Shown here piece by piece: positions 43,194-53,805 of a stretch of 64,000 bases of DNA (positions are counted from its first letter, which is position 1; every line of letters begins with the position of its first letter). The stretch is from Acetobacter estunensis. Lineage in GTDB: Bacteria > Pseudomonadota > Alphaproteobacteria > Acetobacterales > Acetobacteraceae. The DNA lies in NCBI RefSeq assembly GCF_011516945.1, contig NZ_WOTH01000004.1, forward strand, positions 62,001-126,000, read 5' to 3'. The notes beneath the pieces are model-generated. The model worked only from the letters and a program-made list of their open reading frames with translations, had not been told where the DNA came from and did not search any database. The position numbers and the translations under genes are program-made.

Positions 43194-43877
43194 ATGCGTA
43201 CCGGATTGATCGCAAGAAAGCTGGGTATGACCCGGCTGTTCAAGGAAGATGGCACTCATGTGCCTGTCACTGTCCTGCATCTCGACGATGTGCAGGTGGT
43301 TGATGCCCGTTCCGAGGAGCGTGATGGCTATACGGCTGTCCAGCTCGGTCTTGGCAAGGCCAAGGTGAAGAACGTCACGAAGCCGAACCGCGGACATTTC
43401 GCCCGCGTGAAGGTTGAGCCGAAGAAGGTGTTGCGCGAATTCCGCGTGGCGGCCGATGCCGTGCTCGAGCCGGGCACCCGTATTCTCGCTTCTCACTTCA
43501 TTGTGGGGCAGAAGGTGGATGTCACCGGCACGAGCAAGGGCAAGGGCTTTGCCGGCGCGATGAAGCGCTGGAACTTCTCCGGTCTCGAAGCCACGCACGG
43601 CGTGTCCATCTCTCACCGTTCTCATGGTTCTACCGGCAACCGTCAGGATCCCGGCAAGACCTTCAAGAACAAGAAGATGGCCGGTCACCTCGGTGACGAG
43701 CGCGTGACGACACTGAATCTGGAAGTGGCAGCGGTCGATCCGGAAAAGAACCTGATCATGATTCGTGGTTCCATCCCGGGTGCGAAGAACGGACTGGTTA
43801 TGGTCCGTGACGCAGTCAAAAAGGCCCGTCATGCAGAGGCGCCGTATCCGGCAGCCGTCGCGACGGCGGAGGGTTGA
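43194..43877 (+). CDS. rplC: 50S ribosomal protein L3
   Basis: 227 aa from the ATG at 43194. [16 protein letters not shown] and the core [18 protein letters not shown] with the Gln methylated by PrmB in other bacteria. It reaches into the peptidyl-transferase centre. The frame also opens 11 codons earlier inside rpsJ; that extension is not L3-like. Confidence 0.98.
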   Translation: MRTGLIARKLGMTRLFKEDGTHVPVTVLHLDDVQVVDARSEERDGYTAVQLGLGKAKVKNVTKPNRGHFARVKVEPKKVLREFRVAADAVLEPGTRILASHFIVGQKVDVTGTSKGKGFAGAMKRWNFSGLEATHGVSISHRSHGSTGNRQDPGKTFKNKKMAGHLGDERVTTLNLEVAAVDPEKNLIMIRGSIPGAKNGLVMVRDAVKKARHAEAPYPAAVATAEG

Positions 43878-43882
43878 GGACC

Positions 43883-44497
43883 ATGGAACTCGATATCAAG
43901 ACCCTCGATAACGGTAGTGCTGGTCAGACCACGCTTCCGGACGAGATTTTTGCGACGGAACCGCGTGCGGACATCATGGCGCGTGTGGTTCATTGGCAGC
44001 TTGCGAAGCGTCGTGCCGGCACCCACAAGGTGAAGGGTATGGCCGAAGTCTCTGGCACGACCAAGAAGCCCTATCGTCAGAAGGGTACGGGTTCGGCACG
44101 TCAGGGTTCGCTTCGCGCGCCGCAGTACCGCACCGGTGGTGTTGTGCATGGCCCGGTCGTTCGTGATCATGGCTATGACCTTCCCAAGAAGGTGCGTCGT
44201 CTGGGTCTCATTTCGGCTCTGTCGCAGAAGGCCAAGGAAGGCAAGCTGATCGTCCTCGATGCCGCCAATGGCGTGACGAAAACGGCCGAGCTGGCAACCA
44301 AGCTGAAGGCGCTGGGGTGGTCTTCCGCCCTGATCGTTGACGGTGTGGTGGATGAAGGGTTCGTTCGCGCGGCCCGCAACCTGCCCAAGATCGACGTGCT
44401 GCCGACGATCGGCGCAAACGTCTACGATATTCTGAACCACGACGTGCTCGCGATTACACGCGCTGGCGTCGAAGGACTGAAGGAGCGCCTGGCATGA
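43883..44497 (+). CDS. rplD: 50S ribosomal protein L4
   Basis: 204 aa from the ATG at 43883. [20 protein letters not shown] is the loop that lines the exit tunnel, and [20 protein letters not shown] is conserved. L4 represses the S10 operon in some gammaproteobacteria; nothing in this leader lets me claim that here. Its stop overlaps the rplW start. Confidence 0.98.
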   Translation: MELDIKTLDNGSAGQTTLPDEIFATEPRADIMARVVHWQLAKRRAGTHKVKGMAEVSGTTKKPYRQKGTGSARQGSLRAPQYRTGGVVHGPVVRDHGYDLPKKVRRLGLISALSQKAKEGKLIVLDAANGVTKTAELATKLKALGWSSALIVDGVVDEGFVRAARNLPKIDVLPTIGANVYDILNHDVLAITRAGVEGLKERLA

Positions 44498-44829
44498 CGA
44501 ATGTTCTTGCGATCCGCCGGAAGGCCGAGAAGCTTTCGCGTGAGGCGCTGTTCGACATCGTCCGCGCTCCGCTGATCACGGAAAAGGCGACGGCGCTGTC
44601 CGAGAAGAACCAGGTGGTCTTCAAAGTTGCGTCCACGGCTTCCAAGCCGGAGATCAAGGTGGCTGTCGAGACGCTGTTCGGCGTCAAGGTGGTTGGCGTC
44701 AACACGCTGGTCCAGAAGGGCAAGACGAAGCGCTTCAAGGGTCGTCCCGGCCAGCGCTCCGACATCAAGAAGGCGTTCGTGCAGTTGGCAGAAGGTCAGT
44801 CAATCGACCTGACCGCGAAGCTGGCCTGA
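44494..44829 (+). CDS. rplW: 50S ribosomal protein L23
   Basis: 111 aa. [20 protein letters not shown] and [20 protein letters not shown] are the L23 landmarks. It sits at the tunnel exit and docks SRP and trigger factor. It overlaps rplD by 4 bp, and rplB starts 16 bp after its stop. Confidence 0.98.
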   Translation: MTNVLAIRRKAEKLSREALFDIVRAPLITEKATALSEKNQVVFKVASTASKPEIKVAVETLFGVKVVGVNTLVQKGKTKRFKGRPGQRSDIKKAFVQLAEGQSIDLTAKLA

Positions 44830-44845
44830 CGCGGGGTACTGATAC

Positions 44846-45676
44846 ATGGCACTGAAGCACTTTAATCCCGTCACGCCGAGCCTTCGTGGCACGGTGCTGG
44901 TGGACCGGTCTGACCTTTGGAAGGGCAAGCCGGTCAAGCAGCTCACCGAAGGCAAGAACAAGAGCGGTGGTCGCAACAATCACGGCCGGACGACGTCGCG
45001 TTTCCGTGGCGGTGGACACAAGCAGTCCTACCGTTACGTGGATTTCAAGCGTCGCAAGCTGGATGTTGTCGGCACGATCGAGCGTCTGGAATACGATCCT
45101 AACCGCACGGCCTTCATCGCTCTGGTGAAGTACGAAGACGGCGAGCTGGCGTACATCCTTGCTCCTCAGCGTCTCAAAGCGGGTGATCAGGTCATCGCGG
45201 GTCATCGCGTGGACATTAAGCCGGGGAACGCGATGCCGCTGGCGTCCATTCCTGTGGGCACGATCATCCATAATATCGAGCTCAAGCAGGGTGCGGGCGG
45301 TAAGCTGGCACGCTCTGCTGGCACTTACGCTCAGCTGGTGGGTAAGGATTCGGGTTATGCCCAGATCCGCCTGCAGTCCGGTGAACTGCGCGTCGTGCGT
45401 GGTGAATGCTTCGCCACCGTTGGCGCGGTGTCCAACCCGGACAATATGAACCAGCACATGGGTAAGGCGGGTCGCAGCCGCTGGCTGGGTCGCCGTCCGC
45501 ATAACCGCGGTGTCGTGATGAACCCGGTCGATCACCCGCATGGTGGTGGTGAGGGTCGCACGTCGGGCGGTCGTCATCCGGTTACGCCATGGGGCAAGCC
45601 GACAAAGGGTTACAAGACCAGGGTCAACAAGCGTACGGACAGTCTGATTATCCGTCGCCGGAAGACCGGCAAGTAA
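44846..45676 (+). CDS. rplB: 50S ribosomal protein L2
   Basis: 276 aa. [18 protein letters not shown] near the N-terminus and the C-terminal [20 protein letters not shown] containing the functionally important His. L2 is required for subunit joining and peptidyl-transferase activity. Length is normal. Confidence 0.98.
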   Translation: MALKHFNPVTPSLRGTVLVDRSDLWKGKPVKQLTEGKNKSGGRNNHGRTTSRFRGGGHKQSYRYVDFKRRKLDVVGTIERLEYDPNRTAFIALVKYEDGELAYILAPQRLKAGDQVIAGHRVDIKPGNAMPLASIPVGTIIHNIELKQGAGGKLARSAGTYAQLVGKDSGYAQIRLQSGELRVVRGECFATVGAVSNPDNMNQHMGKAGRSRWLGRRPHNRGVVMNPVDHPHGGGEGRTSGGRHPVTPWGKPTKGYKTRVNKRTDSLIIRRRKTGK

Positions 45677-45688
45677 GGGGCAAAAGAG

Positions 45689-45967
45689 ATGGCACGTTCC
45701 GTCTGGAAAGGCCCGTTCGTGGACGGGTATCTGCTGAACAAGGCCGAAGCGTCACGCGCTTCGGGTCGCAACGAGGTGATCAAGATCTGGTCACGTCGTT
45801 CGACGATCCTTCCGCAGTTCGTTGGTCTCACGTTCGGTGTCTACAATGGGCAGAAGTTCCTGCCCGTTCAGGTCACTGAGAACATGGTTGGCCATAAATT
45901 CGGCGAGTTCTCACCCACCCGCACCTTCCACGGGCACGGTGCGGACAAGAAGTCGAAGCGAGGCTGA
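45689..45967 (+). CDS. rpsS: 30S ribosomal protein S19
   Basis: 92 aa. [38 protein letters not shown] and [16 protein letters not shown] are the S19 signature. It pairs with S13 in the 30S head. rplV starts one base after its stop codon. Confidence 0.98.
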   Translation: MARSVWKGPFVDGYLLNKAEASRASGRNEVIKIWSRRSTILPQFVGLTFGVYNGQKFLPVQVTENMVGHKFGEFSPTRTFHGHGADKKSKRG

Positions 45968-45968
45968 G

Positions 45969-46376
45969 ATGAGCAAACCCAAGCATCCTCGCGTGCTGGC
46001 CGAGACTGAGGCGCAGGCGATCGCACGGAATATCCGTGTGAGCCCGCGCAAGCTCAACCTCGTTGCTGGCCTGATCCGCAACAAGCCGGCTTCGCAGGCT
46101 GTCGCAACGCTGACGTTCTCGAAGCGTCGCATTGCGCAGCAGGTGAAGAAGACGCTCGAAAGCGCGATCGCGAATGCCGAGAATAACCACCAGCTTGATG
46201 TCGATCAGCTGGTCGTCAAGACGGCTGACGTTGGCAAGGCGATCGTGATGCGCCGCTTCCACGCACGTGGACGTGGTCGTTCGGCTCGCGTCGAGAAGTT
46301 CTTCAGTCATCTGAAGATCGTCGTGGCCGAGCGCGCGCCCGAGCCCGAGGCGAAGACGGAAGAGAAGGCGGCCTGA
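45969..46376 (+). CDS. rplV: 50S ribosomal protein L22
   Basis: 135 aa from the ATG at 45969. [20 protein letters not shown] at the N-terminus and the tunnel-lining hairpin [20 protein letters not shown]. The Glu/Ala-rich tail is slightly longer than the enteric form. rpsC follows after one base. Confidence 0.98.
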   Translation: MSKPKHPRVLAETEAQAIARNIRVSPRKLNLVAGLIRNKPASQAVATLTFSKRRIAQQVKKTLESAIANAENNHQLDVDQLVVKTADVGKAIVMRRFHARGRGRSARVEKFFSHLKIVVAERAPEPEAKTEEKAA

Positions 46377-46377
46377 G

Positions 46378-47055
46378 ATGGGACATAAAGTCAATCCGAT
46401 CGGGCTTCGGCTCGGTATCAACCGCACTTGGGACAGTCGCTGGTACGCCGATGCGGACTATTCCAAGCTGCTGCACGAAGACCTCAAGCTGCGTGCTTTC
46501 CTGCGCCGCAAGCTTGCCGGTGCTGGCGTTTCGCGTGTGGTCATCGAGCGCCCGGCGAAGAAGCCGCGCGTGACGATTTACGCAGCGCGTCCGGGTGTTG
46601 TGATCGGCAAGAAGGGTCAGGACATCGATGCGCTCCGTAAGGCGCTTGCAAAGATGGTCGGCACCGATGTGGCGCTGAATATCGTCGAAATCCGCAAGCC
46701 GGAAATCGATGCGACGCTGGTGGCTGAAAATATTGCGCAGCAGCTTGAGCGTCGTGTGGCGTTCCGTCGTGCGATGAAGCGTGCTGTGCAGTCGGCCATG
46801 CGTCTTGGCGCACAGGGAATCCGGATCAACTGTTCCGGTCGTCTCGGTGGTGCCGAAATCGCTCGTATCGAGTGGTATCGTGAAGGCCGGGTGCCGCTGC
46901 ACACGCTTCGTGCCGACATTGATTATGGAACGGCCACTGCGAAGACGACCTACGGCACCTGTGGCGTGAAGGTCTGGATCTTCAAGGGTGAGATCCTGGC
47001 TCATGACCCGCTGGCCCAGGACCGTCGCGCCGCCGAGCAGGCGCCGCAGCGCTGA
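46378..47055 (+). CDS. rpsC: 30S ribosomal protein S3
   Basis: 225 aa. [20 protein letters not shown], the KH-type RNA-binding motif [19 protein letters not shown] and the C-terminal [20 protein letters not shown]. It helps form the mRNA entry channel and helicase. rplP follows after 13 bp. Confidence 0.98.
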   Translation: MGHKVNPIGLRLGINRTWDSRWYADADYSKLLHEDLKLRAFLRRKLAGAGVSRVVIERPAKKPRVTIYAARPGVVIGKKGQDIDALRKALAKMVGTDVALNIVEIRKPEIDATLVAENIAQQLERRVAFRRAMKRAVQSAMRLGAQGIRINCSGRLGGAEIARIEWYREGRVPLHTLRADIDYGTATAKTTYGTCGVKVWIFKGEILAHDPLAQDRRAAEQAPQR

Positions 47056-47068
47056 GGGATAGGAAACC

Positions 47069-47485
47069 ATGCTTTCTCCGAAGCGGACAAAATTCCGCAA
47101 GGCCCATAAGGGCCGCATTCATGGTCTTGCAAAAAGCGGTACGCAGCTGAATTTCGGTGCGTATGGCCTCAAGGCTCTCCAGCCGGAGCGGATCACGGCT
47201 CGTCAGATCGAAGCATCGCGTCGTGCTATCACGCGCGCGATGAAGCGTGCTGGTCGCGTCTGGATTCGTATCTTTCCGGATCTTCCGGTCTCGACAAAGC
47301 CCGCCGAAGTGCGTATGGGCTCGGGCAAGGGATCTCCGGAGTACTGGGTGGCCCGTGTGAAACCGGGTCGTATCCTGTTCGAGATCGAGGGGGTTCCGCC
47401 AGAAGTCGCGCGTGAAGCGCTGGCTCTTGGCGCTGCGAAGCTTCCGATCAAGACGAAGTTCGTGACCCGAATCGGAGAGGCATAA
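47069..47485 (+). CDS. rplP: 50S ribosomal protein L16
   Basis: 138 aa. [19 protein letters not shown] and [20 protein letters not shown] are the L16 signature. It supports A-site tRNA positioning. rpmC follows after one base. Confidence 0.98.
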   Translation: MLSPKRTKFRKAHKGRIHGLAKSGTQLNFGAYGLKALQPERITARQIEASRRAITRAMKRAGRVWIRIFPDLPVSTKPAEVRMGSGKGSPEYWVARVKPGRILFEIEGVPPEVAREALALGAAKLPIKTKFVTRIGEA

Positions 47486-47486
47486 G

Positions 47487-47720
47487 ATGAGCAAGGCAAC
47501 GAAGCCGGCTGATCTGCGTGCGAAATCCGTTGATGAGTTGCAGGCGCTTCTTCTTGATCTGAAGCGCGAGCAGTTCAATCTTCGGTTCCAGCAGGCGACC
47601 GGCCAGAATGAAGGTGCGAGCCGCGTGCGTGTGGTGCGTCGCGATATCGCTCGCATCAAGACGATCGTGGCCGAGACTGCGAAGAAGACTGCCGCGGCTG
47701 GTGCTGCGGCGAATTCCTGA
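47487..47720 (+). CDS. rpmC: 50S ribosomal protein L29
   Basis: 77 aa two-helix protein: [20 protein letters not shown] then [20 protein letters not shown]. An Ala-rich tail makes it a little longer than the enteric form. It sits near L23 at the tunnel exit. Confidence 0.97.
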   Translation: MSKATKPADLRAKSVDELQALLLDLKREQFNLRFQQATGQNEGASRVRVVRRDIARIKTIVAETAKKTAAAGAAANS

Positions 47721-47734
47721 GGGAGCCGCTAATA

Positions 47735-48007
47735 ATGCCGAAGCGCATTCTCAGCGGGCGCGTGACGAGTGACAAGATGGACAAGACGGTTACCGTTCTT
47801 GTTGCGCGTCGCGTGATGCATCCGCTGTACAAGAAGTTCATTCGTCGCTCCAAGAAGTATGCGGCGCATGATGAACTCAACACTTGCAAGATTGGGGATA
47901 CGGTACGCATCGAAGAATGCACGCCGATTTCCAAGCGCAAGACCTGGACCGTCATTTCGCGCAACGGGGATACCGTTGGCGACGCGGCGTCCGGGAACGC
48001 TGCGTAA
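47735..48007 (+). CDS. rpsQ: 30S ribosomal protein S17
   Basis: 90 aa OB-fold protein: [40 protein letters not shown], and [16 protein letters not shown]. It is a primary 16S rRNA binder. Last gene of the S10 group; rplN follows after 16 bp. Confidence 0.98.
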   Translation: MPKRILSGRVTSDKMDKTVTVLVARRVMHPLYKKFIRRSKKYAAHDELNTCKIGDTVRIEECTPISKRKTWTVISRNGDTVGDAASGNAA

Positions 48008-48023
48008 CAGGGGTATAAGGTAA

Positions 48024-48392
48024 ATGATCCATCCCGAGACCAACCTCGAGGTCGCCGATAATTCCGGCGCACGTCAGGTGCAGTGCATCAAGGTGCTGGG
48101 CGGTTCCAAGCGGAAGTCCGCCTCGGTCGGCGACGTGATCGTCGTTTCCGTCAAGGAAGCGATTCCCCGTGGAAAGGTGAAGAAAGGTGACGTCCATCAG
48201 GCCGTCATCGTTCGGACGTCCTACCCGGTGCGTCGTGCCGACGGCAGCGCGATTCGTTTCGATCGCAATGCGGCTGTGCTGATCAACAAGCAGCAGGAGC
48301 CGATCGGTACGCGTATCTTTGGCCCGGTGGTCCGTGAGTTGCGTGCGCGCAAATTCATGAAGATCATCTCGCTGGCGCCGGAGGTGCTGTAA
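48024..48392 (+). CDS. rplN: 50S ribosomal protein L14
   Basis: 122 aa. [20 protein letters not shown] and [20 protein letters not shown], then [20 protein letters not shown], are the L14 signature. It forms an intersubunit bridge and is the docking site of RsfS. The stop shares its last base with the rplX start. Confidence 0.98.
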   Translation: MIHPETNLEVADNSGARQVQCIKVLGGSKRKSASVGDVIVVSVKEAIPRGKVKKGDVHQAVIVRTSYPVRRADGSAIRFDRNAAVLINKQQEPIGTRIFGPVVRELRARKFMKIISLAPEVL

Positions 48393-48712
48393 TGGCTGCA
48401 CGCATCAGGAAGGGTGACACCGTCGTTGTGACGACGGGTTCTTCCAAAGGGACGCAGGGCGAAGTGCTTGCGGTCCTGACGACCGAGAACAAGGCTGTTG
48501 TGCGTGGCGTGGCAATTGCCAAGCGCCACAAGCGTGCAACGCGTATGGGTGAGGAAGGTGGTATCATCGAGCGCGAAGCGCCGGTGCATCTGTCCAATCT
48601 GGCTCTTGTCGATCCGAAAAGTGGTAAGGCGACGAAGGTCGGCTTCCGTATTCTGGATGGTGGTCGCAAGGTTCGTGTCGCCAAGGCGACCGGCGAAGTG
48701 ATCGAAGGCTGA
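48392..48712 (+). CDS. rplX: 50S ribosomal protein L24
   Basis: 106 aa. N-terminal KOW motif [20 protein letters not shown], then [20 protein letters not shown]. It is an early assembly initiator of the 50S. It overlaps rplN by one base (TAATG). Confidence 0.98.
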   Translation: MAARIRKGDTVVVTTGSSKGTQGEVLAVLTTENKAVVRGVAIAKRHKRATRMGEEGGIIEREAPVHLSNLALVDPKSGKATKVGFRILDGGRKVRVAKATGEVIEG

Positions 48713-48723
48713 GGGGGCGAGAG

Positions 48724-49290
48724 ATGGCTACCGAAAATACGCACGCCGTCCCGCGTCTGCAGCAGCGGTACCGGGCCGAGTTGGCTGGCAAGCTGCGGGA
48801 GCAGTTTGGTTACACGAACGTCATGCAGATTCCGCGCCTTGAGAAGATTGTTCTCAATATGGGTGTGGGTGAGGCCGCTGGCGACCAGAAGAAACTGGAC
48901 GCAGCGCTCAACGAGATGATGCTCATCGCTGGACAGCGTCCCGTGAAAACGATTGCGAAGAAGGCGATTGCCGGCTTCAAGATTCGTGAAGGTCTGCCGA
49001 TCGGCTGCAAGGTCACGTTGCGGCGTGCTCGTATGTATGAATTCCTGGATCGTCTGGTCACGATCGCGATGCCGCGCATCCGCGATTTCCGTGGTCTTCC
49101 GGCGACGAAGGGATTTGACGGACGTGGCAACTTCGCCATGGGTCTCAAAGAGCAGATCATCTTTCCCGAGATCGAGTACGACAAGATCGACGAGATCCGC
49201 GGGATGGATATCATCTTCGTGACCAGTGCGAAGACGGATGCCGAGGCCAAGGCGCTGTTGAAAGCGTTCGATCTTCCCTTTATGGGTTGA
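48724..49290 (+). CDS. rplE: 50S ribosomal protein L5
   Basis: 188 aa. [40 protein letters not shown] and [20 protein letters not shown] are L5 landmarks. It binds 5S rRNA and contacts P-site tRNA. A 139-bp gap with a hairpin separates it from rpsN. Confidence 0.98.
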   Translation: MATENTHAVPRLQQRYRAELAGKLREQFGYTNVMQIPRLEKIVLNMGVGEAAGDQKKLDAALNEMMLIAGQRPVKTIAKKAIAGFKIREGLPIGCKVTLRRARMYEFLDRLVTIAMPRIRDFRGLPATKGFDGRGNFAMGLKEQIIFPEIEYDKIDEIRGMDIIFVTSAKTDAEAKALLKAFDLPFMG

Positions 49291-49310
49291 CGCCTCACGG
49301 CATGATCGTG

Positions 49311-49335
49311 TTCTGCGGAATTCGGTTTCGCAGAA
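49311..49335 (+). other. Hairpin between rplE and rpsN
   Basis: TTCTGCG (49311-49317) pairs with CGCAGAA (49329-49335), extended by AA/TT with one bulged G. It is followed by TTGCTTT. In E. coli the S8 translational operator lies in the rplE region; I cannot show S8 binding here. Confidence 0.45.
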
Positions 49336-49429
49336 TTGCTTTCCCTGTGTGAGTCCGCTCGGGCAGGGATCAAGAAGGTTTTGGAAAACCGCTGGAATGG
49401 TCCGGCAGGTTCCGGAGGGTAAATCAGGC

Positions 49430-49735
49430 ATGGCCAAGGTTTCCGCCGTCACTCGCAATGCCAAGCGCGCGCATATGGCGCAGCGCGACAAGGCGAAGCG
49501 ACAGGCACTCAAGAATATCGTCATGGACCGCACGCTTCCCATGGAAGATCGTTTCGATGCGTCTCTGAAGCTTGCGGAGCTTCCGCGCAACGGCTCGCGT
49601 GTCCGCGTGCGTCTTCGCTGCAAGTTGACGGGGCGTTCGCGCGGTAATTACCGCAAGTTCGAACTCTGCCGTATAGCGCTTCGTGATCTGGCTTCGAACG
49701 GGCAGATTCCGGGCGTCGTTAAGGCAAGCTGGTAA
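49430..49735 (+). CDS. rpsN: 30S ribosomal protein S14 (zinc-free type)
   Basis: 101 aa from the ATG at 49430. [20 protein letters not shown] and [18 protein letters not shown] are conserved. There is no CxxC pair, so it is the zinc-independent C-minus form. GGAGGG lies a little upstream of the start. The frame is open for 27 codons more but without similarity. Confidence 0.97.
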   Translation: MAKVSAVTRNAKRAHMAQRDKAKRQALKNIVMDRTLPMEDRFDASLKLAELPRNGSRVRVRLRCKLTGRSRGNYRKFELCRIALRDLASNGQIPGVVKASW

Positions 49736-49745
49736 GAGGCGGACG

Positions 49746-50144
49746 ATGTCACTTTCTGATCCTTTGGGTGATATGCTCACCCGTATCCGCAACGCCCAGC
49801 GTGCCCGTCACGCAGCGTGTGTTGCGCCGGCTTCCAAGCTGCGGGCGAATGTGCTCGAGGCTCTGCGTCGTGAAGGTTATATCCGCGGTTTCTCTGTTGA
49901 AGAGGTTCGCGCTGGTATTTCCCAGATTCGCATTGAGCTGAAATATGCTGAAGGCGAGCCGGTGATTAAGGAAATCCACCGCGTATCCCGTCCGGGGCGT
50001 CGCGTGTATTCCAAGATCAAGGAACTGCCGCGGGTCTATGCCGGCCTTGGCGTTTCGATCCTGTCGACGCCGCGTGGCGTTCTGTCCGACGCAGAGGCTC
50101 GCGCCGCCAATGTTGGCGGCGAAGTTCTCTGTCGCGTATTCTGA
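49746..50144 (+). CDS. rpsH: 30S ribosomal protein S8
   Basis: 132 aa from the ATG at 49746. [20 protein letters not shown] at the start and [20 protein letters not shown] near the end are typical. It binds the 16S central domain and represses the spc operon in enterics. rplF follows after 10 bp, with GAGGAGGGG between. Confidence 0.98.
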   Translation: MSLSDPLGDMLTRIRNAQRARHAACVAPASKLRANVLEALRREGYIRGFSVEEVRAGISQIRIELKYAEGEPVIKEIHRVSRPGRRVYSKIKELPRVYAGLGVSILSTPRGVLSDAEARAANVGGEVLCRVF

Positions 50145-50154
50145 GGAGGGGTAT

Positions 50155-50688
50155 ATGTCGCGCGTTGGCAAATATCCCGTCGAGATTCCGTCGGGTGTTA
50201 CTGTCACCATCAACTCCGGTGTTCTGACTGCTAAAGGCAAGTTGGGGGAGCTTAAGATGCCTCTCTCACCGCTGGTCGAGACGAGCGTTGATGATGGCAA
50301 GGTCGTGGTTAAGCCGCTGGGTTCACTGGCGCAGGCTCGGATGATGTGGGGCACAACCCGCTCACTCGTGGCGTCGATGATCAAGGGCGTTTCTGACGGA
50401 TATTCCAAGGGGCTGGAAATCACGGGCACAGGTTTTCGTGCTGCGGTGCAGGGTTCCAATCTGGTCATGAACCTCGGTTATTCGCATGATGTCGTGTATC
50501 CGATTCCTCAGGGAATCAAGATCACGACGCCGCGTCCGACGGCCGTGCTCGTTGAGGGTATCGACAAGCAGCGTGTTGGTCAGGTTGCGCTTGATATTCG
50601 TAATTTCCGCAAGCCGGAGCCTTACAAGGGCAAGGGTGTGCGTTACGAGACCGAGACCATTCGTCGCAAGGAAGGCAAGAAGAAGTAA
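50155..50688 (+). CDS. rplF: 50S ribosomal protein L6
   Basis: 177 aa from the ATG at 50155. [20 protein letters not shown] and the C-terminal [20 protein letters not shown] are the L6 signature. It lies near the sarcin-ricin loop. The stop shares a base with the rplR start. Confidence 0.98.
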   Translation: MSRVGKYPVEIPSGVTVTINSGVLTAKGKLGELKMPLSPLVETSVDDGKVVVKPLGSLAQARMMWGTTRSLVASMIKGVSDGYSKGLEITGTGFRAAVQGSNLVMNLGYSHDVVYPIPQGIKITTPRPTAVLVEGIDKQRVGQVALDIRNFRKPEPYKGKGVRYETETIRRKEGKKK

Positions 50689-51050
50689 TGAGCACTCTTC
50701 AGGAATTGCGGGAGCGTCGGCGCAAGCGTCTTCGGTTCCAGCTCCGCCGCAAGGCCGGCGGGCGTCCGCGCCTGTCGGTGTTCCGTGCAGGCAAGAACAT
50801 CTACGCTCAGGTGATCGACGACAGTGTCGGTCGTACTGTTGCGGCGGCGTCTTCTCTGGACAAGGACTTCAAGTCCGGCGGCACGACCGGTGGAAACCGG
50901 GATGCGGCAGCGGCGGTTGGCAAGCTTGTGGCCGAGCGTGCTGTTGCGGCAGGTGTGAAGCAGGTCGTGTTCGACCGTGGCGCCTATCTGTATCATGGGC
51001 GCGTCAAGGCGCTCGCGGAGGCTGCCCGCGAGGGCGGTCTCTCCTTCTAA
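50688..51050 (+). CDS. rplR: 50S ribosomal protein L18
   Basis: 120 aa. [20 protein letters not shown] and [20 protein letters not shown], then REGGLSF at the end, are L18 features. With L5 it carries 5S rRNA into the 50S. Confidence 0.98.
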   Translation: MSTLQELRERRRKRLRFQLRRKAGGRPRLSVFRAGKNIYAQVIDDSVGRTVAAASSLDKDFKSGGTTGGNRDAAAAVGKLVAERAVAAGVKQVVFDRGAYLYHGRVKALAEAAREGGLSF

Positions 51051-51064
51051 GGGAGGTCACGTAA

Positions 51065-51643
51065 ATGGCACGTGAACCGAGAGAAGGCGGTCGCGGTCGC
51101 GATCGCGACCAGCGCGCTGACCGCGATGGTGACGATCTGATCGACAAGCTGGTCACAATCAATCGCGTTGCGAAGGTTGTGAAGGGCGGACGTCGTTTTG
51201 CTTTTGCCGCTCTTGTAGTGGTTGGTGACCAGAAGGGTCGTGTCGGCTTCGGTGCTGGCAAGGCTCGCGAGGTTCCCGAAGCGATCCGTAAGGCAACGGA
51301 GAAGGCCAAGCGTGGCATGATCCGCGTTCCGATGAAGGAAGGCCGTACGCTGCATCACGACACTACCGGACACTTCGGTGCCGGTAAGGTCGTGCTGCGT
51401 TCAGCTGATGCCGGCACAGGTATCATCGCGGGTGGTCCAATGCGCGCGGTCTTCGAGAGCCTGGGCATTAACGACGTGGTGGCCAAGTCCCTGGGTACCC
51501 GGAACCCGCACAACATGGTCAAGGCGACATTCGACGCCTTGGAGCGTTGTGCCAGCCCGCGTGCGGTGGCGAACCGTCGTGGCAAGAAGGTTTCGGATAT
51601 TCTCGGCAAGCGTGAGCAGGTTGCGGAGGGTGCTGATGTCTGA
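51065..51643 (+). CDS. rpsE: 30S ribosomal protein S5
   Basis: 192 aa. A charged, Arg/Asp/Gly-rich N-terminal extension is followed by [40 protein letters not shown] and [20 protein letters not shown]. It helps decoding fidelity and mRNA unwinding. The last 8 bp overlap rpmD. Confidence 0.98.
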   Translation: MAREPREGGRGRDRDQRADRDGDDLIDKLVTINRVAKVVKGGRRFAFAALVVVGDQKGRVGFGAGKAREVPEAIRKATEKAKRGMIRVPMKEGRTLHHDTTGHFGAGKVVLRSADAGTGIIAGGPMRAVFESLGINDVVAKSLGTRNPHNMVKATFDALERCASPRAVANRRGKKVSDILGKREQVAEGADV

Positions 51644-51821
51644 GGGCAAGACTGTTCGCGTCCAGCAGATCGCGTCGGGCAATGGTCGTAAGCCGGGTCA
51701 GCAGGCAACGCTGATCGGGCTGGGGCTTAACAAGATCGGTCGCATCCGTGATCTGCAGGACACGCCGTCCGTGCGGGGCATGCTGCGCAAGGTCGCCCAC
51801 CTGATCAAGGTGGAGGATTGA
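51636..51821 (+). CDS. rpmD: 50S ribosomal protein L30
   Basis: 61 aa from the ATG at 51636 inside the end of rps[21 protein letters not shown] and [20 protein letters not shown] are L30-type. GGAGGG lies just before the start. rplO follows after one base. Confidence 0.97.
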   Translation: MSEGKTVRVQQIASGNGRKPGQQATLIGLGLNKIGRIRDLQDTPSVRGMLRKVAHLIKVED

Positions 51822-51822
51822 G

Positions 51823-52314
51823 ATGAATCTGAACGAACTGCGCGATAACGAGGGTTCCCGTTATCGCAAGAAGCGGCTTGGCCGTGGCATCGGTTCCGGT
51901 AAGGGCAAAACCTCCGGTCGCGGTGTGAAGGGGCAGAAAGCACGTGAAGGCGTTTCGCTGAACGGGTTTGAAGGTGGTCAGCTCCCGCTGTATCGCCGTA
52001 TGCCCAAGCGCGGCTTCAAAAACATCTTCCGCAAGGTCTATGCGCCAATCAATCTTGGTGCGTTGGACAAGGCGATTGAGGATGGCAAGCTGGAAGCTGG
52101 CTCTGTCGTCACCGAAGAGGTTTTGCGCAAGGCGGGACTTATCGGTGCGGGCAAAGTGGATGGCGTGCGTCTGCTGGCGCAGGGCGAAATTTCCCGTCCG
52201 GTGAATGTTGAGGTGTCCGGCGCTTCGGCCGCTGCTGTTGCGGCGGTGGAAAAGGCCGGCGGCTCGGTCAAGACGCTGGTGGCTTCGAAGAAAGCGGCGA
52301 GCGCAGCCTCGTGA
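51823..52314 (+). CDS. rplO: 50S ribosomal protein L15
   Basis: 163 aa. [20 protein letters not shown], then [20 protein letters not shown] and [18 protein letters not shown] are typical. It is a late assembly protein of the 50S. It is followed by two hairpins, the second a terminator-like element before secY. Confidence 0.98.
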   Translation: MNLNELRDNEGSRYRKKRLGRGIGSGKGKTSGRGVKGQKAREGVSLNGFEGGQLPLYRRMPKRGFKNIFRKVYAPINLGALDKAIEDGKLEAGSVVTEEVLRKAGLIGAGKVDGVRLLAQGEISRPVNVEVSGASAAAVAAVEKAGGSVKTLVASKKAASAAS

Positions 52315-52320
52315 AAAGGG

Positions 52321-52352
52321 GTGTGGAGGGTTCGCAAGCGGGGCCTCCACAC
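52321..52352 (+). other. First hairpin in the rplO-secY gap
   Basis: GTGTGGAGG (52321-52329) pairs perfectly with CCTCCACAC (52344-52352) around a 14-nt loop. No T-run follows. Confidence 0.6.
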
Positions 52353-52395
52353 AACCTGGCATGTTTGGGTTTGCAGGCGTTGGTGTCTGCCTCGA

Positions 52396-52427
52396 CAGCG
52401 CCCCGCTTCGCGGAGGCGCTGTTTTTT
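52396..52427 (+). terminator. Terminator-like attenuator directly before secY
   Basis: CAGCGCC-CCGC (52396-52406) pairs with GCGG-A-GGCGCTG (52410-52421) to give an 11-bp stem with a 3-nt loop and one bulged A, followed by six T (52422-52427). This is a complete intrinsic terminator, placed only 17 bases before the secY ATG and inside the spc operon. Confidence 0.8.
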
Positions 52428-52443
52428 GTGAAAGGACGGGGTG

Positions 52444-53805
52444 ATGGCCTCGGCGGCTGAACAACTCGCGGCCAATTTCAATCTTGGAGCTTTCGGCAAG
52501 GCGACCGAACTCAAGAAACGCATCTGGTTTACGCTTGGGGCGCTGATTGTCTATCGGCTGGGAACCTATATCCCTGTGCCGGGTATCGACGCGGCCGTGA
52601 TGGGGCAGTTGCTGGCGCAACATCAGGGCGGCATTCTGGGCATGTTCGACATGTTCACGGGCGGCGCGCTTGGACGCATGACGGTGTTTGCCCTGAACAT
52701 CATGCCGTACATCTCGGCGTCGATCATTATCCAGCTGATGTCGACGGCTCTTCCTTCCATGGAAGCTCTCAAGAAGGAGGGCGAGCAGGGACGCAAGAAG
52801 CTCAATCAGTACACCCGCTATCTGACAGTCCTGATCGCATTTTTTCAGGCCTACGGAATCGCCGTGGGGCTTGAACGGATGAGCACCTCCGGTGGATCGG
52901 CTGTGGTGGATCCGGGGCCATTTTTTGTGGTGTCATGCGTGTTCACGCTGGTGGGCGGCACGATGTTCCTGATGTGGTTGGGAGAGCAGATTACGTCCCG
53001 CGGGGTAGGGAACGGAATCTCACTCATCATTTTTGCGGGCATTGTCGCGAACCTGCCTCATGCGATGGCAACGCTGTTTCAGCTTGGATATACGGGTGCG
53101 CTGTCGCCGTTCTTCGTACTGGTTTTTCTGGTGCTGGCAGCGGCTACGATCATGTTCATCGTCTTCATGGAACAGGCCCAGCGCCGGGTGGTGATCCAGT
53201 ATCCCAAACGGCAGATGGGGAATCGCGTGTTCGGCGGTGAAGCAACGCATATGCCGCTGAAAGTGAATACGGCTGGTGTCATTCCGCCGATTTTTGCTTC
53301 TTCAGTGCTTCTTATCCCAGTGACGATCTCGGGCTTCATGAACGCCAAGGGGATGCCCGGCTGGCTCTCGTTCCTCGGGCAGTCGCTTGGGCAGGGGCAA
53401 CCGCTCTACATGGCGCTGTATGCGCTCATGATCGTGTTCTTCTCGTATTTCTATGCGGCTGTGACCTTCAATCCCGAAGAGACGGCGGACAACTTGCGCA
53501 AGCAGGGCGGCTTCATCCCCGGAATTCGTCCCGGTGGGGCCACTGCGGCGTATTTTGATCGGATCCTGACGCGACTTACTTCGATCGGTGCGTTGTACCT
53601 GGTGCTTGTCTGTCTGCTGCCGCAGATTCTGATCAGTCGTTACAATGTGCCGTTCTATTTTGGTGGAACGAGTCTGATCATCATTGTGTCGGTCACGATC
53701 GATACGGTGACCCAGATACAGTCTCATCTTGTCGCGCATCAGTATCAGGGTCTCATCCAGCGGAGCCGACGGAGCAGTCCCAATCGAAGGAGCATCCGTA
53801 AATGA
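52444..53805 (+). CDS. secY: Protein translocase subunit SecY
   Basis: 453 aa from the ATG at 52444 (a GTG directly precedes it). Ten membrane helices. SecY signatures GIDAAVMGQLL, FALNIMPYISASIIIQLM (helix 2, plug side) and LTVLIAFFQAYGIA are present. It forms the SecYEG channel for export and membrane insertion. GGACGGGG precedes the start. Its stop overlaps the adk start. Confidence 0.98.
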   Translation: MASAAEQLAANFNLGAFGKATELKKRIWFTLGALIVYRLGTYIPVPGIDAAVMGQLLAQHQGGILGMFDMFTGGALGRMTVFALNIMPYISASIIIQLMSTALPSMEALKKEGEQGRKKLNQYTRYLTVLIAFFQAYGIAVGLERMSTSGGSAVVDPGPFFVVSCVFTLVGGTMFLMWLGEQITSRGVGNGISLIIFAGIVANLPHAMATLFQLGYTGALSPFFVLVFLVLAAATIMFIVFMEQAQRRVVIQYPKRQMGNRVFGGEATHMPLKVNTAGVIPPIFASSVLLIPVTISGFMNAKGMPGWLSFLGQSLGQGQPLYMALYALMIVFFSYFYAAVTFNPEETADNLRKQGGFIPGIRPGGATAAYFDRILTRLTSIGALYLVLVCLLPQILISRYNVPFYFGGTSLIIIVSVTIDTVTQIQSHLVAHQYQGLIQRSRRSSPNRRSIRK

